A stretch of 39,301 nucleotides of DNA from Sporomusa acidovorans. Its GTDB lineage: Bacteria; Bacillota; Negativicutes; Sporomusales; Sporomusaceae. Positions 22,429 through 30,318 of this stretch are shown here, in pieces. The notes below the pieces were generated by a model. It was given only the letters and a program-made list of their open reading frames with translations, was not told the DNA's origin and did not search any database. Location: NCBI RefSeq assembly GCF_900101845.1, contig NZ_FNAM01000048.1, forward strand, positions 1 through 39,301, given 5' to 3'. Positions within the stretch are counted from its first letter, which is position 1, and the number at the start of each line of letters is the position of its first letter. Both the position numbers and the translations under genes were made by a program.

Positions 22429-23433
22429 CTAATATTCCAGGTTCTTGTCGTTAACCCGTTTACGGAATATCCAATAAACCCAGCCCTGATACACCAGCAC
22501 CACCGGTACCAGCAGCAGGGCCGCAACCGTCATGATCGACAAAGTATACGGCGTAGAGGCTGCATTGGTAATTGTCAAACTCCAGGCCGGGTTGAGATTT
22601 GACACCATAAGCCGGGGGAATAGCCCCCAGAAGAAAGCAATTGTCGTAAACGCAATCGTCAGGCTGCTCAAAATAAAACTAAATCCGTGCCGCTTGCAGT
22701 AAGCGCCGCCATAAGCGCCGACAAACAGGACAACGGCTCCTAAAAGCGCACTCCCCGCTCCGGCACTGGCGAATAAATCCGTATTCGTATAGGTCAGACC
22801 AACCAGCGCCAAACAGAACACGGCTGTCCCTACCCCTAGCTGCAAAGCTGCCTTACGTGCCCGCTTGACCATATCTCCCTCCGTTTTAAGCGTGAGATAC
22901 AGGGCCCCGTGAAAAGCAAATACCAGAAAAAATGCGACACCGCCGACCAATGTATAAGGACTGAGTAAATCGAAGAATGTGCCGACATATTGCATATTGG
23001 CATCAATCGGCACGCCCTGAATTAAATTGGTCACCGCTACACCCCAGAGCACGGCCGGAATCGCACTGCCGATAAAAATCAGCCAGTCCCAGGTGCTGCG
23101 CCATGCGGGGTTTTGGTCTTTACTTCTGAATTCAAAGGCAACTCCCCGGACAATAAGCGCCATCAGCATTAGAAACAAGGCCAGGTAAAAACCACTGAAC
23201 AAGGTGGCATATACATGCGGAAAAGCGGCAAACATGGCCCCGCCGGCCGTAATCATCCATACCTCGTTGCCATCCCAAACTGGGCCGATCGTATTGATTA
23301 TTACCCGCCGCTCGGTGTCATTTTTCCCCAGGAAGGGAAGCAAAATTCCCACACCATAGTCAAAACCCTCCAAGAAGAAAAAGCCGATAAAGAGAACTGT
23401 CAGCAAAATAAACCATACGACATTTAGTTCCAT
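22429..23433 (-). CDS. cydB: Cytochrome bd oxidase subunit II
   Basis: A 334-residue membrane protein with eight or nine predicted helices, the CydB partner of CydA in the quinol oxidase that reduces O2 to water. The N terminus WFILLTVLFIGFFFLEGFDY is typical, followed by GPVWDGNEVWMITAGGAMFA (about 50-69), the most conserved part of the family. ATG 23433 overlaps the cydA stop by ten bases, so the two are translationally coupled. Presence of this oxidase in an otherwise anaerobic gene set suggests O2 scavenging. Confidence 0.95.
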   Translation of the reverse strand: MELNVVWFILLTVLFIGFFFLEGFDYGVGILLPFLGKNDTERRVIINTIGPVWDGNEVWMITAGGAMFAAFPHVYATLFSGFYLALFLMLMALIVRGVAFEFRSKDQNPAWRSTWDWLIFIGSAIPAVLWGVAVTNLIQGVPIDANMQYVGTFFDLLSPYTLVGGVAFFLVFAFHGALYLTLKTEGDMVKRARKAALQLGVGTAVFCLALVGLTYTNTDLFASAGAGSALLGAVVLFVGAYGGAYCKRHGFSFILSSLTIAFTTIAFFWGLFPRLMVSNLNPAWSLTITNAASTPYTLSIMTVAALLLVPVVLVYQGWVYWIFRKRVNDKNLEY

Positions 23434-24809
23434 AATGCCGCCCCCTTCACTGCCGGTTTACTCGGTTGATCCTGGCTAGCCGCAGGCCCTTGCCGGACAA
23501 ATTTTTGTACCAGATAAACAGCTGCTGCCGCCAATAGCGCATATACCAGCGTAAAACCAATCAGAGAAATCCAAACGCTTGCTGCGCTCACGTTGGGCGA
23601 TACCGCTTGGTCCACCCGCTGCAAGCCAAATACAATCCACGGCTGCCGGCCACCCTCGGCGACAAACCAGCCGGTTGAATTGGCGATATAGGGCAGCGGC
23701 AGGCTCCATAATACGGCCTTCAGCACGCAGGGCCTGGCTTCCAGTTGGCCACGCCACCACAGAAATCCTGCTGCCATCACAACAAGCAGCATCACGCTGC
23801 CGGCAGCCACCATAATCCGGAAACTCCAAAATACCGGTGTCACGGCAGGGATATAATTACCTGGTCCGTATTTGGCAACATACTCTTTTTCAATATCATT
23901 TATACCCTTAACTGCGGTAGCGGGGTTATTATCCACCAACATGGACAACACCGCCGGTATTTTTAGTTCCACCGGATTGGTCCGGTTCTCTTCATCAATA
24001 ACGGCTGCTACAGCAAAAGGCGCGGGACTTGCCGTCTCCCATAACGCTTCCGCAGCCGCCAGTTTCATCGGCTGGGCTTTAGCGATAAACTGTGTCTGGG
24101 CATGGCCGCTGCCCAGCAGCAACAGCATGCTCACCGCTGTCCAGACAATTCCCAGTTTAAATGACGTCCGGAAAAAATCAACATGAGTCCGGCGCAGAAG
24201 ATGATACGCGCTAATCGCCAAAAGGAAAAAGCCGGCTGTCACCAGACCTGATAGCACGGTGTGCGGAAATTGGTAAAGCACATAAGGATTTGTGATGAGT
24301 GCAACAAAATCAGTCATTTCTGCCCGGCCATTATTAATCATATAGCCTACAGGCGATTGCATAAAAGAGTTGGCCGTTAAGATCCAAAAAGCCGATAAAT
24401 TAGTCGCTAAAGCCGCAATCCACATCGTGGCAGCATGTAGCCCTTTTGGTATACGATCCCAGCCAAAAATCCAAAGTCCCAGAAAAGTCGATTCAAGGTA
24501 AAAAGCTGTAAGGGCTTCCATGGCCAGCGGCGCGCCGAAAATATCTCCCATAAACCGGGAATATTCCGACCAGTTCATACCGAAGTGGAACTCCTGGACA
24601 ATACCTGTGACCACACCCATAGCAAAATTTATCAAAAATAGCTTTCCCCAGAACTTAGTCTGATTCTTATACATTTCATTACCAGTGCAGACATAGATAG
24701 TTTCCAGAATGGCTACAAGAAGCGACAAGCCTAACGTTAACGGCACAAACAAAAAATGATAGACTGTCGTTATCCCGAATTGCCAACGGGATAAAATTAA
24801 CGCTTCCAT
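23424..24809 (-). CDS. cydA: Cytochrome bd oxidase subunit I
   Basis: A 461-residue membrane protein of the cytochrome bd subunit I family. Haem ligands are recognisable: His of VYHFLFVPLT near residue 18, His of YQFPHTVLSG (about 187) and Met of WSFRIMVAAG (about 337). The GRQPW motif (about 390) is intact. The quinol-binding loop after the sixth helix is short, as in Firmicutes. The protein sits in the cytoplasmic membrane and takes electrons from quinol. A sigma-A promoter and an inverted repeat lie upstream. It is the first gene of a long minus-strand run that continues through cydB into the HEAT/WD40 cluster. Confidence 0.95.
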   Translation of the reverse strand: MEALILSRWQFGITTVYHFLFVPLTLGLSLLVAILETIYVCTGNEMYKNQTKFWGKLFLINFAMGVVTGIVQEFHFGMNWSEYSRFMGDIFGAPLAMEALTAFYLESTFLGLWIFGWDRIPKGLHAATMWIAALATNLSAFWILTANSFMQSPVGYMINNGRAEMTDFVALITNPYVLYQFPHTVLSGLVTAGFFLLAISAYHLLRRTHVDFFRTSFKLGIVWTAVSMLLLLGSGHAQTQFIAKAQPMKLAAAEALWETASPAPFAVAAVIDEENRTNPVELKIPAVLSMLVDNNPATAVKGINDIEKEYVAKYGPGNYIPAVTPVFWSFRIMVAAGSVMLLVVMAAGFLWWRGQLEARPCVLKAVLWSLPLPYIANSTGWFVAEGGRQPWIVFGLQRVDQAVSPNVSAASVWISLIGFTLVYALLAAAAVYLVQKFVRQGPAASQDQPSKPAVKGAALWN

Positions 24810-24835
24810 ACTTCTACCTCCCCAAATTATTTTGC

Positions 24836-24855
24836 TTGGCAGTCAAGAATGCCAA
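24836..24855 (-). promoter_or_regulatory. Inverted repeat in the cydA leader, possible operator
   Basis: TTGGCA-N8-TGCCAA lies between the predicted start of transcription (about 24898) and the cydA ATG (24809). A related TTTGCC/TTTGGCC pair sits just upstream (about 24864-24885). It does not match the Rex operator pattern. It may bind a regulator or fold in the RNA. Confidence 0.35.
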
Positions 24856-24904
24856 ACTCAGCCCGGCCAAAGCTGGCAAAGCAAACCATCTAGATGTTAA
24901 ATTT

Positions 24905-24934
24905 ATTTTACCGCTGCTACCCATTTTTTGTCAA
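24905..24934 (-). promoter_or_regulatory. Sigma-A promoter of cydAB
   Basis: On the minus strand a perfect -35 TTGACA (24934-24929) and -10 TAAAAT (24910-24905) are 18 bp apart, preceded by a very A/T-rich stretch (24940-24990) that may act as an UP element. The leader would be about 90 nt. The gap between cydA and the HD-GYP gene contains nothing else except the terminator at 25035. Confidence 0.65.
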
Positions 24935-25034
24935 TGGTTATTCATTAAAAAAATATATTAATAAAAAATAATTCGTAATAAATTGTTTTATTGCCTATCT
25001 GAGTAACTTAGTCCGTTTCGGCCATACATAGCAC

Positions 25035-25075
25035 AACAAGCAAGAAACACGCATGCCGCGTATTTCTTGCTTGTT
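25035..25075 (-). terminator. Terminator of the kinase/regulator/HD-GYP operon
   Basis: AACAAGCAAGAAA and its complement form a long stem (with an inner ACGC/GCGT extension and one mismatch) around a short loop, 32 bp after the HD-GYP stop. The downstream U-run is weak, so efficiency is uncertain. Confidence 0.6.
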
Positions 25076-25106
25076 ATCTGCAAATCGTTCACGTAATTTG
25101 AATTGT

Positions 25107-26549
25107 TTAAGCACGTATATTATCCGTCTTATACTGCTTTGTCTTACATATGTCCAAAAATACCTCTACAATATCGGTATCAAACTGTGTTCCCTTATTG
25201 CGAGCCAATTCTTCCATAGCCTCAGCTTGCGACATCCCTTGCCGGTAAGTTCTGTCAGAAATCATTGCCTGGAAGCTGTCGGCCACGGCAATGATCCGGG
25301 CCCCGAGAAGAATATCACGGCCTGTCAGTTTGTCCGGGTACCCTTTCCCGTCATAGCGCTCATGATGATGTTTTATGATCTGACTGATTTGGTTCATAGA
25401 CGGAATACCTTCCAGGATTTTCGCACCAATAGCAGGATGCCGCTTGATAATGGCAAATTCCTCCTCGGTAAGCTTGCCGGTTTTATTAAGAATGGTATCG
25501 GCAATACCAATTTTGCCAATATCATGCAGCAGCGCGGCAAAATTTATTGTAAACTTTTCTGTATCGCTCAGGCTTAATTTATTCATAATATCTGTTGCTA
25601 TTGCGGCAACTTCCGCGGAATGTCCGTGGGTATACCGGTCTCTTACCTCTAAGGTATTCACCAATGCCATGATAATAGAAGTAAGTATTTGTTCTTTTTC
25701 AACAGCCACTTTTTCTATCAGGTTATTTACCCGGGAAGCAAGCAAATTAACTTCGTCTTTCCCCCGGTAAATTTGCTCTGTCTGACTGTCACTCTCCAAA
25801 ATGATATCAACAGCCCGCTTTACCCGATTTAGCCGGCGAACAATGCTTGTGGCTAGAACCAAACTGATAAGCAGCATGAGAGCCATACTCAGCACTGTAT
25901 AAAGCAACATCTGCTCTCGCCGCTGGCCAATTCCTGCCCGGAGGCTGTTCGCATCAAAGTCTATGCCGACAATAGCAACACTTTCGCCATAAGAGTTCTT
26001 AACCGGCGCATAGCCGGAAAGGGTTACTCCCCATTTATCGGTGACAAACTCACGATCTACCGCTGGTTGCTGAAAAGCGTCAACCATATCCGGTGCCGTT
26101 TTCGCATCATACAATTCACCAAAAGGAGCCGGTTCTTCCGGATCAGCATCCACGACAAAAAACAACTGATCTGCCGTCGGCCCTTTACGCATAATATAGA
26201 TATCCTGAATATTGCGGTTGGCTGCCATAAACCGCGTTAAAGATTCTTTCAGCGTGCGATATGTCCCTGTTGTTTGCTGCTCCGGCTCACGCAAACTATC
26301 GACAATATCGCCGTTGATAGTAACGGCGGCAATAGCGGCTAGCGAGCGCAATTCATCCTTAAGCAGTTCAATATGCCGTTCTTCAATATTTTTTTCCAGT
26401 TGATAAGTCACGGCCAAAATTGTGACCGAAAACACAAGAAATAAGCTAATAAGCAGTTTAGAATAGAGTGAAGCATGTGCCAGCGGATTCCAGCTATTCT
26501 GGCTAAACCGATTACGTTGTATGCCTTCCGGGTAATTGATCCGTCCCAT
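25107..26549 (-). CDS. Membrane HD-GYP domain phosphodiesterase with Cache-like sensor
   Basis: A 480-residue membrane signalling protein: first membrane helix at about 30-48, an extracellular Cache-like sensor (about 55-215, with NIQDIYIMRKGPTADQLFFV and YAPVKNSYGESVAIVGID), second membrane helix (about 218-240), HAMP linker, and an HD-GYP domain with GHSAEVA, LLHDIGKIG (about 338-346) and HHHERYDGKGYP (about 390-401). HD-GYP enzymes with these residues hydrolyse c-di-GMP or related dinucleotides. The frame opens at TTG 26570; ATG 26549 after AGGGG is preferred. Third gene of an operon with the histidine kinase and the NtrC-type regulator, 38 bp after the regulator's stop. Confidence 0.88.
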   Translation of the reverse strand: MGRINYPEGIQRNRFSQNSWNPLAHASLYSKLLISLFLVFSVTILAVTYQLEKNIEERHIELLKDELRSLAAIAAVTINGDIVDSLREPEQQTTGTYRTLKESLTRFMAANRNIQDIYIMRKGPTADQLFFVVDADPEEPAPFGELYDAKTAPDMVDAFQQPAVDREFVTDKWGVTLSGYAPVKNSYGESVAIVGIDFDANSLRAGIGQRREQMLLYTVLSMALMLLISLVLATSIVRRLNRVKRAVDIILESDSQTEQIYRGKDEVNLLASRVNNLIEKVAVEKEQILTSIIMALVNTLEVRDRYTHGHSAEVAAIATDIMNKLSLSDTEKFTINFAALLHDIGKIGIADTILNKTGKLTEEEFAIIKRHPAIGAKILEGIPSMNQISQIIKHHHERYDGKGYPDKLTGRDILLGARIIAVADSFQAMISDRTYRQGMSQAEAMEELARNKGTQFDTDIVEVFLDICKTKQYKTDNIRA

Positions 26550-26587
26550 CTCCACTGCCCCTTTTGTCAACCAAGCCGATTTTAACG

Positions 26588-28060
26588 TTACTTATTTCTG
26601 TTGCGCATTTGTTCCAGTCGATAACACAAGGCCCTAAGTGACATACCCAGGTAGTTGGCCGTCGCTTTCTGATTGCCCTGATGGGCCGCAAGCACCGTCT
26701 GGATAATAAGATCGTTATATTCTTTTAATGACATTCCCCCGTCCGGCAGGGGCAGTACAACTTGTCTTTCCTTGGCACCGTCGGCCGCCTTTTCTCCCGA
26801 ATAAGACCCGCTGCAGTCACAGACCGCTTTTTCCAGGTGGAATGGCTTAAGCTCAGTATCATCATACATAAAAACAGCCCATTCCATGGCATTGCGCAAC
26901 TCCCGCACATTGCCCGGCCAGTCATACTGCTTAAGAAGAAGCCTGGCCTCGTTGCTGATGCCGGCAAAGCGTTTCTTTTTGGACTGGGCAAAATCCCGCA
27001 AAAACATCTCGGCCAGCGGTACGATTTCCTCTCGCCGCGCTCTCAGGGGAGGAATCACAACATGACCAATTTTTAAACGATAATAAAGATCACGCCGGAA
27101 TAAACCCGTTTCCATTCTTTTTTCAAGGTCAACATTAGTAGCACAGATTATCCGTACATCTGCCTTTATTTTTTTTAAACCACCGACACGGTAATACTCT
27201 TTCGCCTCCAGGACCCTGAGGAGTTTTGCCTGCATTTCCGGCGGCATCTCCGCGATTTCATCCAAAAACAGCGTTCCCCCCGCCGCCGCATCAAGTTTGC
27301 CCTTCTGCCCGCGAACCAAACTGCCGCTAAAGGAACCGCCCTCGTAGCCAAATAGTTCGCTTTCAAACAAATTATGGGGAATGGCGGCGCAGTTAAGTTC
27401 AACAAGCGGTCCTGACGGCGCTTTAAGCGTAGAGCCGTAATGAATAATGCGGGCCACTACCTCCTTGCCGGTGCCTGTCTCTCCCTGAATAAGCACTGTC
27501 AGCGTCCTGTCTGTATGAAAACGTTGCGCAAGCTCGACGACTTGGCGCATGCCCGCGGAAAAAACCCCGACATTGCCGATAACCGTCTCCGCCACCAACT
27601 TACGCATGCGGGTTAATTCTTGTTCCGTATTTTTTGTTGCCGACTGAACCTGAGCTGCAAAATTCTCAGTTAGCTCCCTGTTCTCCCGCAGCAAAGCCTG
27701 GTGTTCCGACACGCGCTGTACAATGGCCGCCAGTTCCTGGGCGTCAACCGGTTTGAGCAGGTAATCATAAGCGCCGGCCCGAAGAGCTGCTACTGCCGTT
27801 TTCATATCTCCATAACCCGTAAATAAAACGACATCGGTCCGCCAGCCGTCCGTCTGCCCGGTAACTGCCTGAGCCAGATCGATTCCGGTCATACCCGGCA
27901 TTTGAATATCCGACAGGATCAACGGATAATCGGCCTGTTTCCATTTGGTCAGCGCCTGTTCCGCATGATCACATTCCGTTACCGTATGTTCCTGTTCGCG
28001 CAGGAACCAGGCCACCGCCTCCCGGCTGTGCCTGTCGTCATCCACCAGCAACATCTCCAT
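26588..28060 (-). CDS. NtrC-family response regulator with altered GAFTGA loop
   Basis: A 490-residue regulator: receiver domain with acidic pocket LVDDD and phospho-acceptor Asp in LSDIQMPGM (about 51) and Lys in LLKPVD (about 103); AAA+ domain with Walker A GETGTGKE (about 191), Walker B LFLDEIAEMP and R-finger region FRRDLYYRL; C-terminal Fis-like HTH (NQKATANYLGMSLRALCYRL). The sigma-54 contact loop reads GSFSGS instead of GAFTGA (about 239-244): the Phe is kept, Thr is Ser and both Ala are Ser. ATG 28060 follows GGAGG. Its cognate kinase is the next gene upstream (11 bp). Target genes are unknown. Confidence 0.9.
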   Translation of the reverse strand: MEMLLVDDDRHSREAVAWFLREQEHTVTECDHAEQALTKWKQADYPLILSDIQMPGMTGIDLAQAVTGQTDGWRTDVVLFTGYGDMKTAVAALRAGAYDYLLKPVDAQELAAIVQRVSEHQALLRENRELTENFAAQVQSATKNTEQELTRMRKLVAETVIGNVGVFSAGMRQVVELAQRFHTDRTLTVLIQGETGTGKEVVARIIHYGSTLKAPSGPLVELNCAAIPHNLFESELFGYEGGSFSGSLVRGQKGKLDAAAGGTLFLDEIAEMPPEMQAKLLRVLEAKEYYRVGGLKKIKADVRIICATNVDLEKRMETGLFRRDLYYRLKIGHVVIPPLRARREEIVPLAEMFLRDFAQSKKKRFAGISNEARLLLKQYDWPGNVRELRNAMEWAVFMYDDTELKPFHLEKAVCDCSGSYSGEKAADGAKERQVVLPLPDGGMSLKEYNDLIIQTVLAAHQGNQKATANYLGMSLRALCYRLEQMRNRNK

Positions 28061-28071
28061 CCTTTAACCTC

Positions 28072-29901
28072 CTAAACAGCTTCTTCACTTATGCCAGGAA
28101 AGGTAATTAAAAACGCGGCTCCTTCATTTTCTTCTGAAATAATGGCTATTGTTCCCTGGCAGGAAGTTACTATGGATTGGACAATTGATAACCCCAAACC
28201 CAGATTATCACTGCCGGGCTTCGTAGAAAAGAACGGTTCAAACACTTTGGTTTTATAAGCAGCCTTTATGCCTGGCCCATTGTCCGCAACACAAATATAT
28301 ACATGATTTTTGTCCGCCCAGGTCCGGATGGCGAGTTGCTTGTCTGTTCGCCCAATAGAATCCAGTGCCTGCATGGCGTTGGACGCTAAATTCACGACAA
28401 GTTCCTCAAGGGCGGTTGATATAGCGTAAACCAGCGGCAGTCTGTCAGTCAATTCCTTGTGAACTCTGATACGGTGAGCTGCCAGTTGGCTGCCGATTAT
28501 TGCCAGTGATTGTTCAATGGCCTCATTAACGTTGCAATAAGTTGCTTGGCTTTTATCCCGTCGGATAAAGCTGCGCATATGAATAATAATATTATTAATG
28601 CGGTCAGCCTGACGGGAAATTTCCTCCACATTGCGCATAATATCCGCCGTCGGCCGCTCCTTACCGTTGTGATATGCATACACCATTCCGCTGGCAATCA
28701 TTTTGATTGAGTTGAGCGGCTGATTTATCTCATGTGACAGACCGGCCGCCATGGTTCCCAACGAAGACAGTTTCTCGGCCTGCGTCCTTACTTCGTTCGC
28801 CTTCGCCATTGAGGCTGCCGCCATTTTTTGTTCAGTTATATCTTCCTTAATGGCAATGAAGTTTGTGATTTCCCCCTGATTATTCGTAACCGGAGTAATC
28901 GTCATAACCTCTTCGTAGAGGCTGCCGTCCTTCCGCTGATGGGCAAATTCTCCCCGCCACGGCTCACCGTCTGAGTTTAACTGCTGCCAAAAGCGCTGGC
29001 AAAAACTTTTATCACGATAACCGGATACGTACATCAGGTCTTGCCCGGAAACCTCACTCTGCGTATAACCGGTCAAGGCGGCAAATGCCGGGTTAATCCA
29101 CTCCACATTTCCGTTTTTATCGGTAATCACAATGGCATTGGCGGCCGCCTCCAGACCAGCAATCAACAAACTCAGCTTTTGGCGGTCTTGGGCCGCGCTG
29201 ATCGCAATTGTCAGTTGATCGGAAAAGCGCTGCAGCCTGGTCACAATGCGCTTATCCCAATAATTTCGCCTATTGCTGCTGAGATAAAACGCTCCTATTG
29301 TATTGCCTTTTAATATAAGCGGCAGTGCAATTTCTGACTGAAACTCGGTCTCATCAAGTCCCAATTCTGCCAAGAGCTTTGCCTGCCAACATGCCAGCTT
29401 TGTCTTGTCTTGAACTACCTGAAGCGTGCTTGTCTTGATAGCAAATCCGCTTAACGGCCCTGCAGCCGTGCAATTTAATGTACTGCACCCGTTCTTTACT
29501 GCCAACTTTCCCGCTGCCGCACTCACCTTAACATTGTCGCTATCCTCTTTAAGAATGACACGCACAAGCGAGACCTCAAAAACAGTCACCAATTGCTCGC
29601 AGACAAAATTAAGAATCGCCCCAATGCCCGCTTCTTCCAGAACTTTAGATGCCGTTTGCATTAATATCCGTTCACAGGCTTCATCCTGGGTTTTTTCGGC
29701 CTCCTGCGCAAGCCATTCCTGTTTCCGCCGTACATGATTGAGAAAAAACAGCAGTAGAGCAAGCACCGTGCTTCCCAGTCCCCAGCTAAGTCCGCGCAAA
29801 TAAAAACTGGGCTGGGGATACATTTGTTGAAAACTATACAGACCAAGCAAACCGATCAACAAGATAACCACAAGTCCCCGGCGTTTTACCACTATGCGCA
29901 C
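28072..29901 (-). CDS. Membrane sensor histidine kinase (GAF-PAS-HisKA-HATPase)
   Basis: A 609-residue kinase. Two N-terminal membrane helices (about 9-27 and 38-55) with a very short external loop, a GAF domain (about 80-240), a PAS domain with VITDKNGNVEWINPAFAALT (about 258-277), the HisKA box SHEINQPLNS (His about 390) and an HATPase domain with NLASNAMQAL, DNGPGI and GLGLSIV. NtrB/DctB-type layout; the cytoplasmic GAF and PAS suggest an internal signal. Start is GTG 29901 after GGAG at eight bases. First gene of the operon with the NtrC-type regulator and HD-GYP protein, which is its likely output path. Confidence 0.9.
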   Translation of the reverse strand: MRIVVKRRGLVVILLIGLLGLYSFQQMYPQPSFYLRGLSWGLGSTVLALLLFFLNHVRRKQEWLAQEAEKTQDEACERILMQTASKVLEEAGIGAILNFVCEQLVTVFEVSLVRVILKEDSDNVKVSAAAGKLAVKNGCSTLNCTAAGPLSGFAIKTSTLQVVQDKTKLACWQAKLLAELGLDETEFQSEIALPLILKGNTIGAFYLSSNRRNYWDKRIVTRLQRFSDQLTIAISAAQDRQKLSLLIAGLEAAANAIVITDKNGNVEWINPAFAALTGYTQSEVSGQDLMYVSGYRDKSFCQRFWQQLNSDGEPWRGEFAHQRKDGSLYEEVMTITPVTNNQGEITNFIAIKEDITEQKMAAASMAKANEVRTQAEKLSSLGTMAAGLSHEINQPLNSIKMIASGMVYAYHNGKERPTADIMRNVEEISRQADRINNIIIHMRSFIRRDKSQATYCNVNEAIEQSLAIIGSQLAAHRIRVHKELTDRLPLVYAISTALEELVVNLASNAMQALDSIGRTDKQLAIRTWADKNHVYICVADNGPGIKAAYKTKVFEPFFSTKPGSDNLGLGLSIVQSIVTSCQGTIAIISEENEGAAFLITFPGISEEAV

Positions 29902-30101
29902 CAGCCTTACTCCACCATTGTTGTTGCTATTGATTAATTATTTTCGCTATGTTAACGTAAATCCCTGTAACGTTTACAAAAACTCGGCAAAAAATCAATA
30001 GCTGTGTTTTATGGTAACACATCAATCGATTACCCCCCGGAAAGACTAATGGAGTAAATAGCAGTCCGAAAACTACTTCAAGGAGGTACAAAGTAAAAGG
30101 C
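29902..30101. other. Intergenic region between divergent units
   Basis: Holds the promoters of the histidine kinase operon (minus) and of the small plus-strand ORF at 30102. Neither promoter is clear. An AAGGAGG stands at 30080-30086, upstream of the small ORF. Confidence 0.4.
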
Positions 30102-30224
30102 ATGCATAAAAGAGGCAAAGAATGCAAAAAAAAAGGCGCCAAGCAGGTTGTTCCCGCAACAACGCCGCAGGATGGCGCTTATTTAAAAACTCTGAAACAA
30201 ATATTGGAGAGCAGGGCAGACTAG
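30102..30224 (+). CDS. Possible small basic protein, 40 residues
   Basis: ATG 30102 to TAG 30224 encodes a 40-residue protein: a Lys-rich N terminus (MHKRGKECKKKGAKQ) and a helical end TPQDGAYLKTLKQILESRAD. Amino acid use is protein-like, and a strong AAGGAGGT lies upstream, though at a long distance (about 14 bases). It ends before a hairpin at 30266. I do not recognise the family. The overlapping 60-residue frame from 30122 lacks an RBS and is less likely. Confidence 0.4.
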   Translation: MHKRGKECKKKGAKQVVPATTPQDGAYLKTLKQILESRAD

Positions 30225-30265
30225 GCAACTGTCTTGCCGGCGCCTTAAACAACTCTTTACAAGGT

Positions 30266-30302
30266 AAAGCCAGAATCACTGCAAACACAGTATTCTGGCT
30301 TT
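30266..30302. terminator. Convergent terminator hairpin
   Basis: AAAGCCAGAAT-ACTG pairs with CAGT-ATTCTGGCTTT around a six-base loop with one bulged C. It lies 16 bp after the glycogen operon stop (minus) and 41 bp after the small plus-strand ORF, so it can serve both. U-runs are only three long. Confidence 0.65.
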
Positions 30303-30318
30303 AGTAACGTGTTAACAG

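Noticed and set aside
30122..30304. 60-codon plus-strand ORF
   Set aside because: No RBS, and it overlaps the better-supported 40-codon frame at 30102 and runs into the terminator hairpin.
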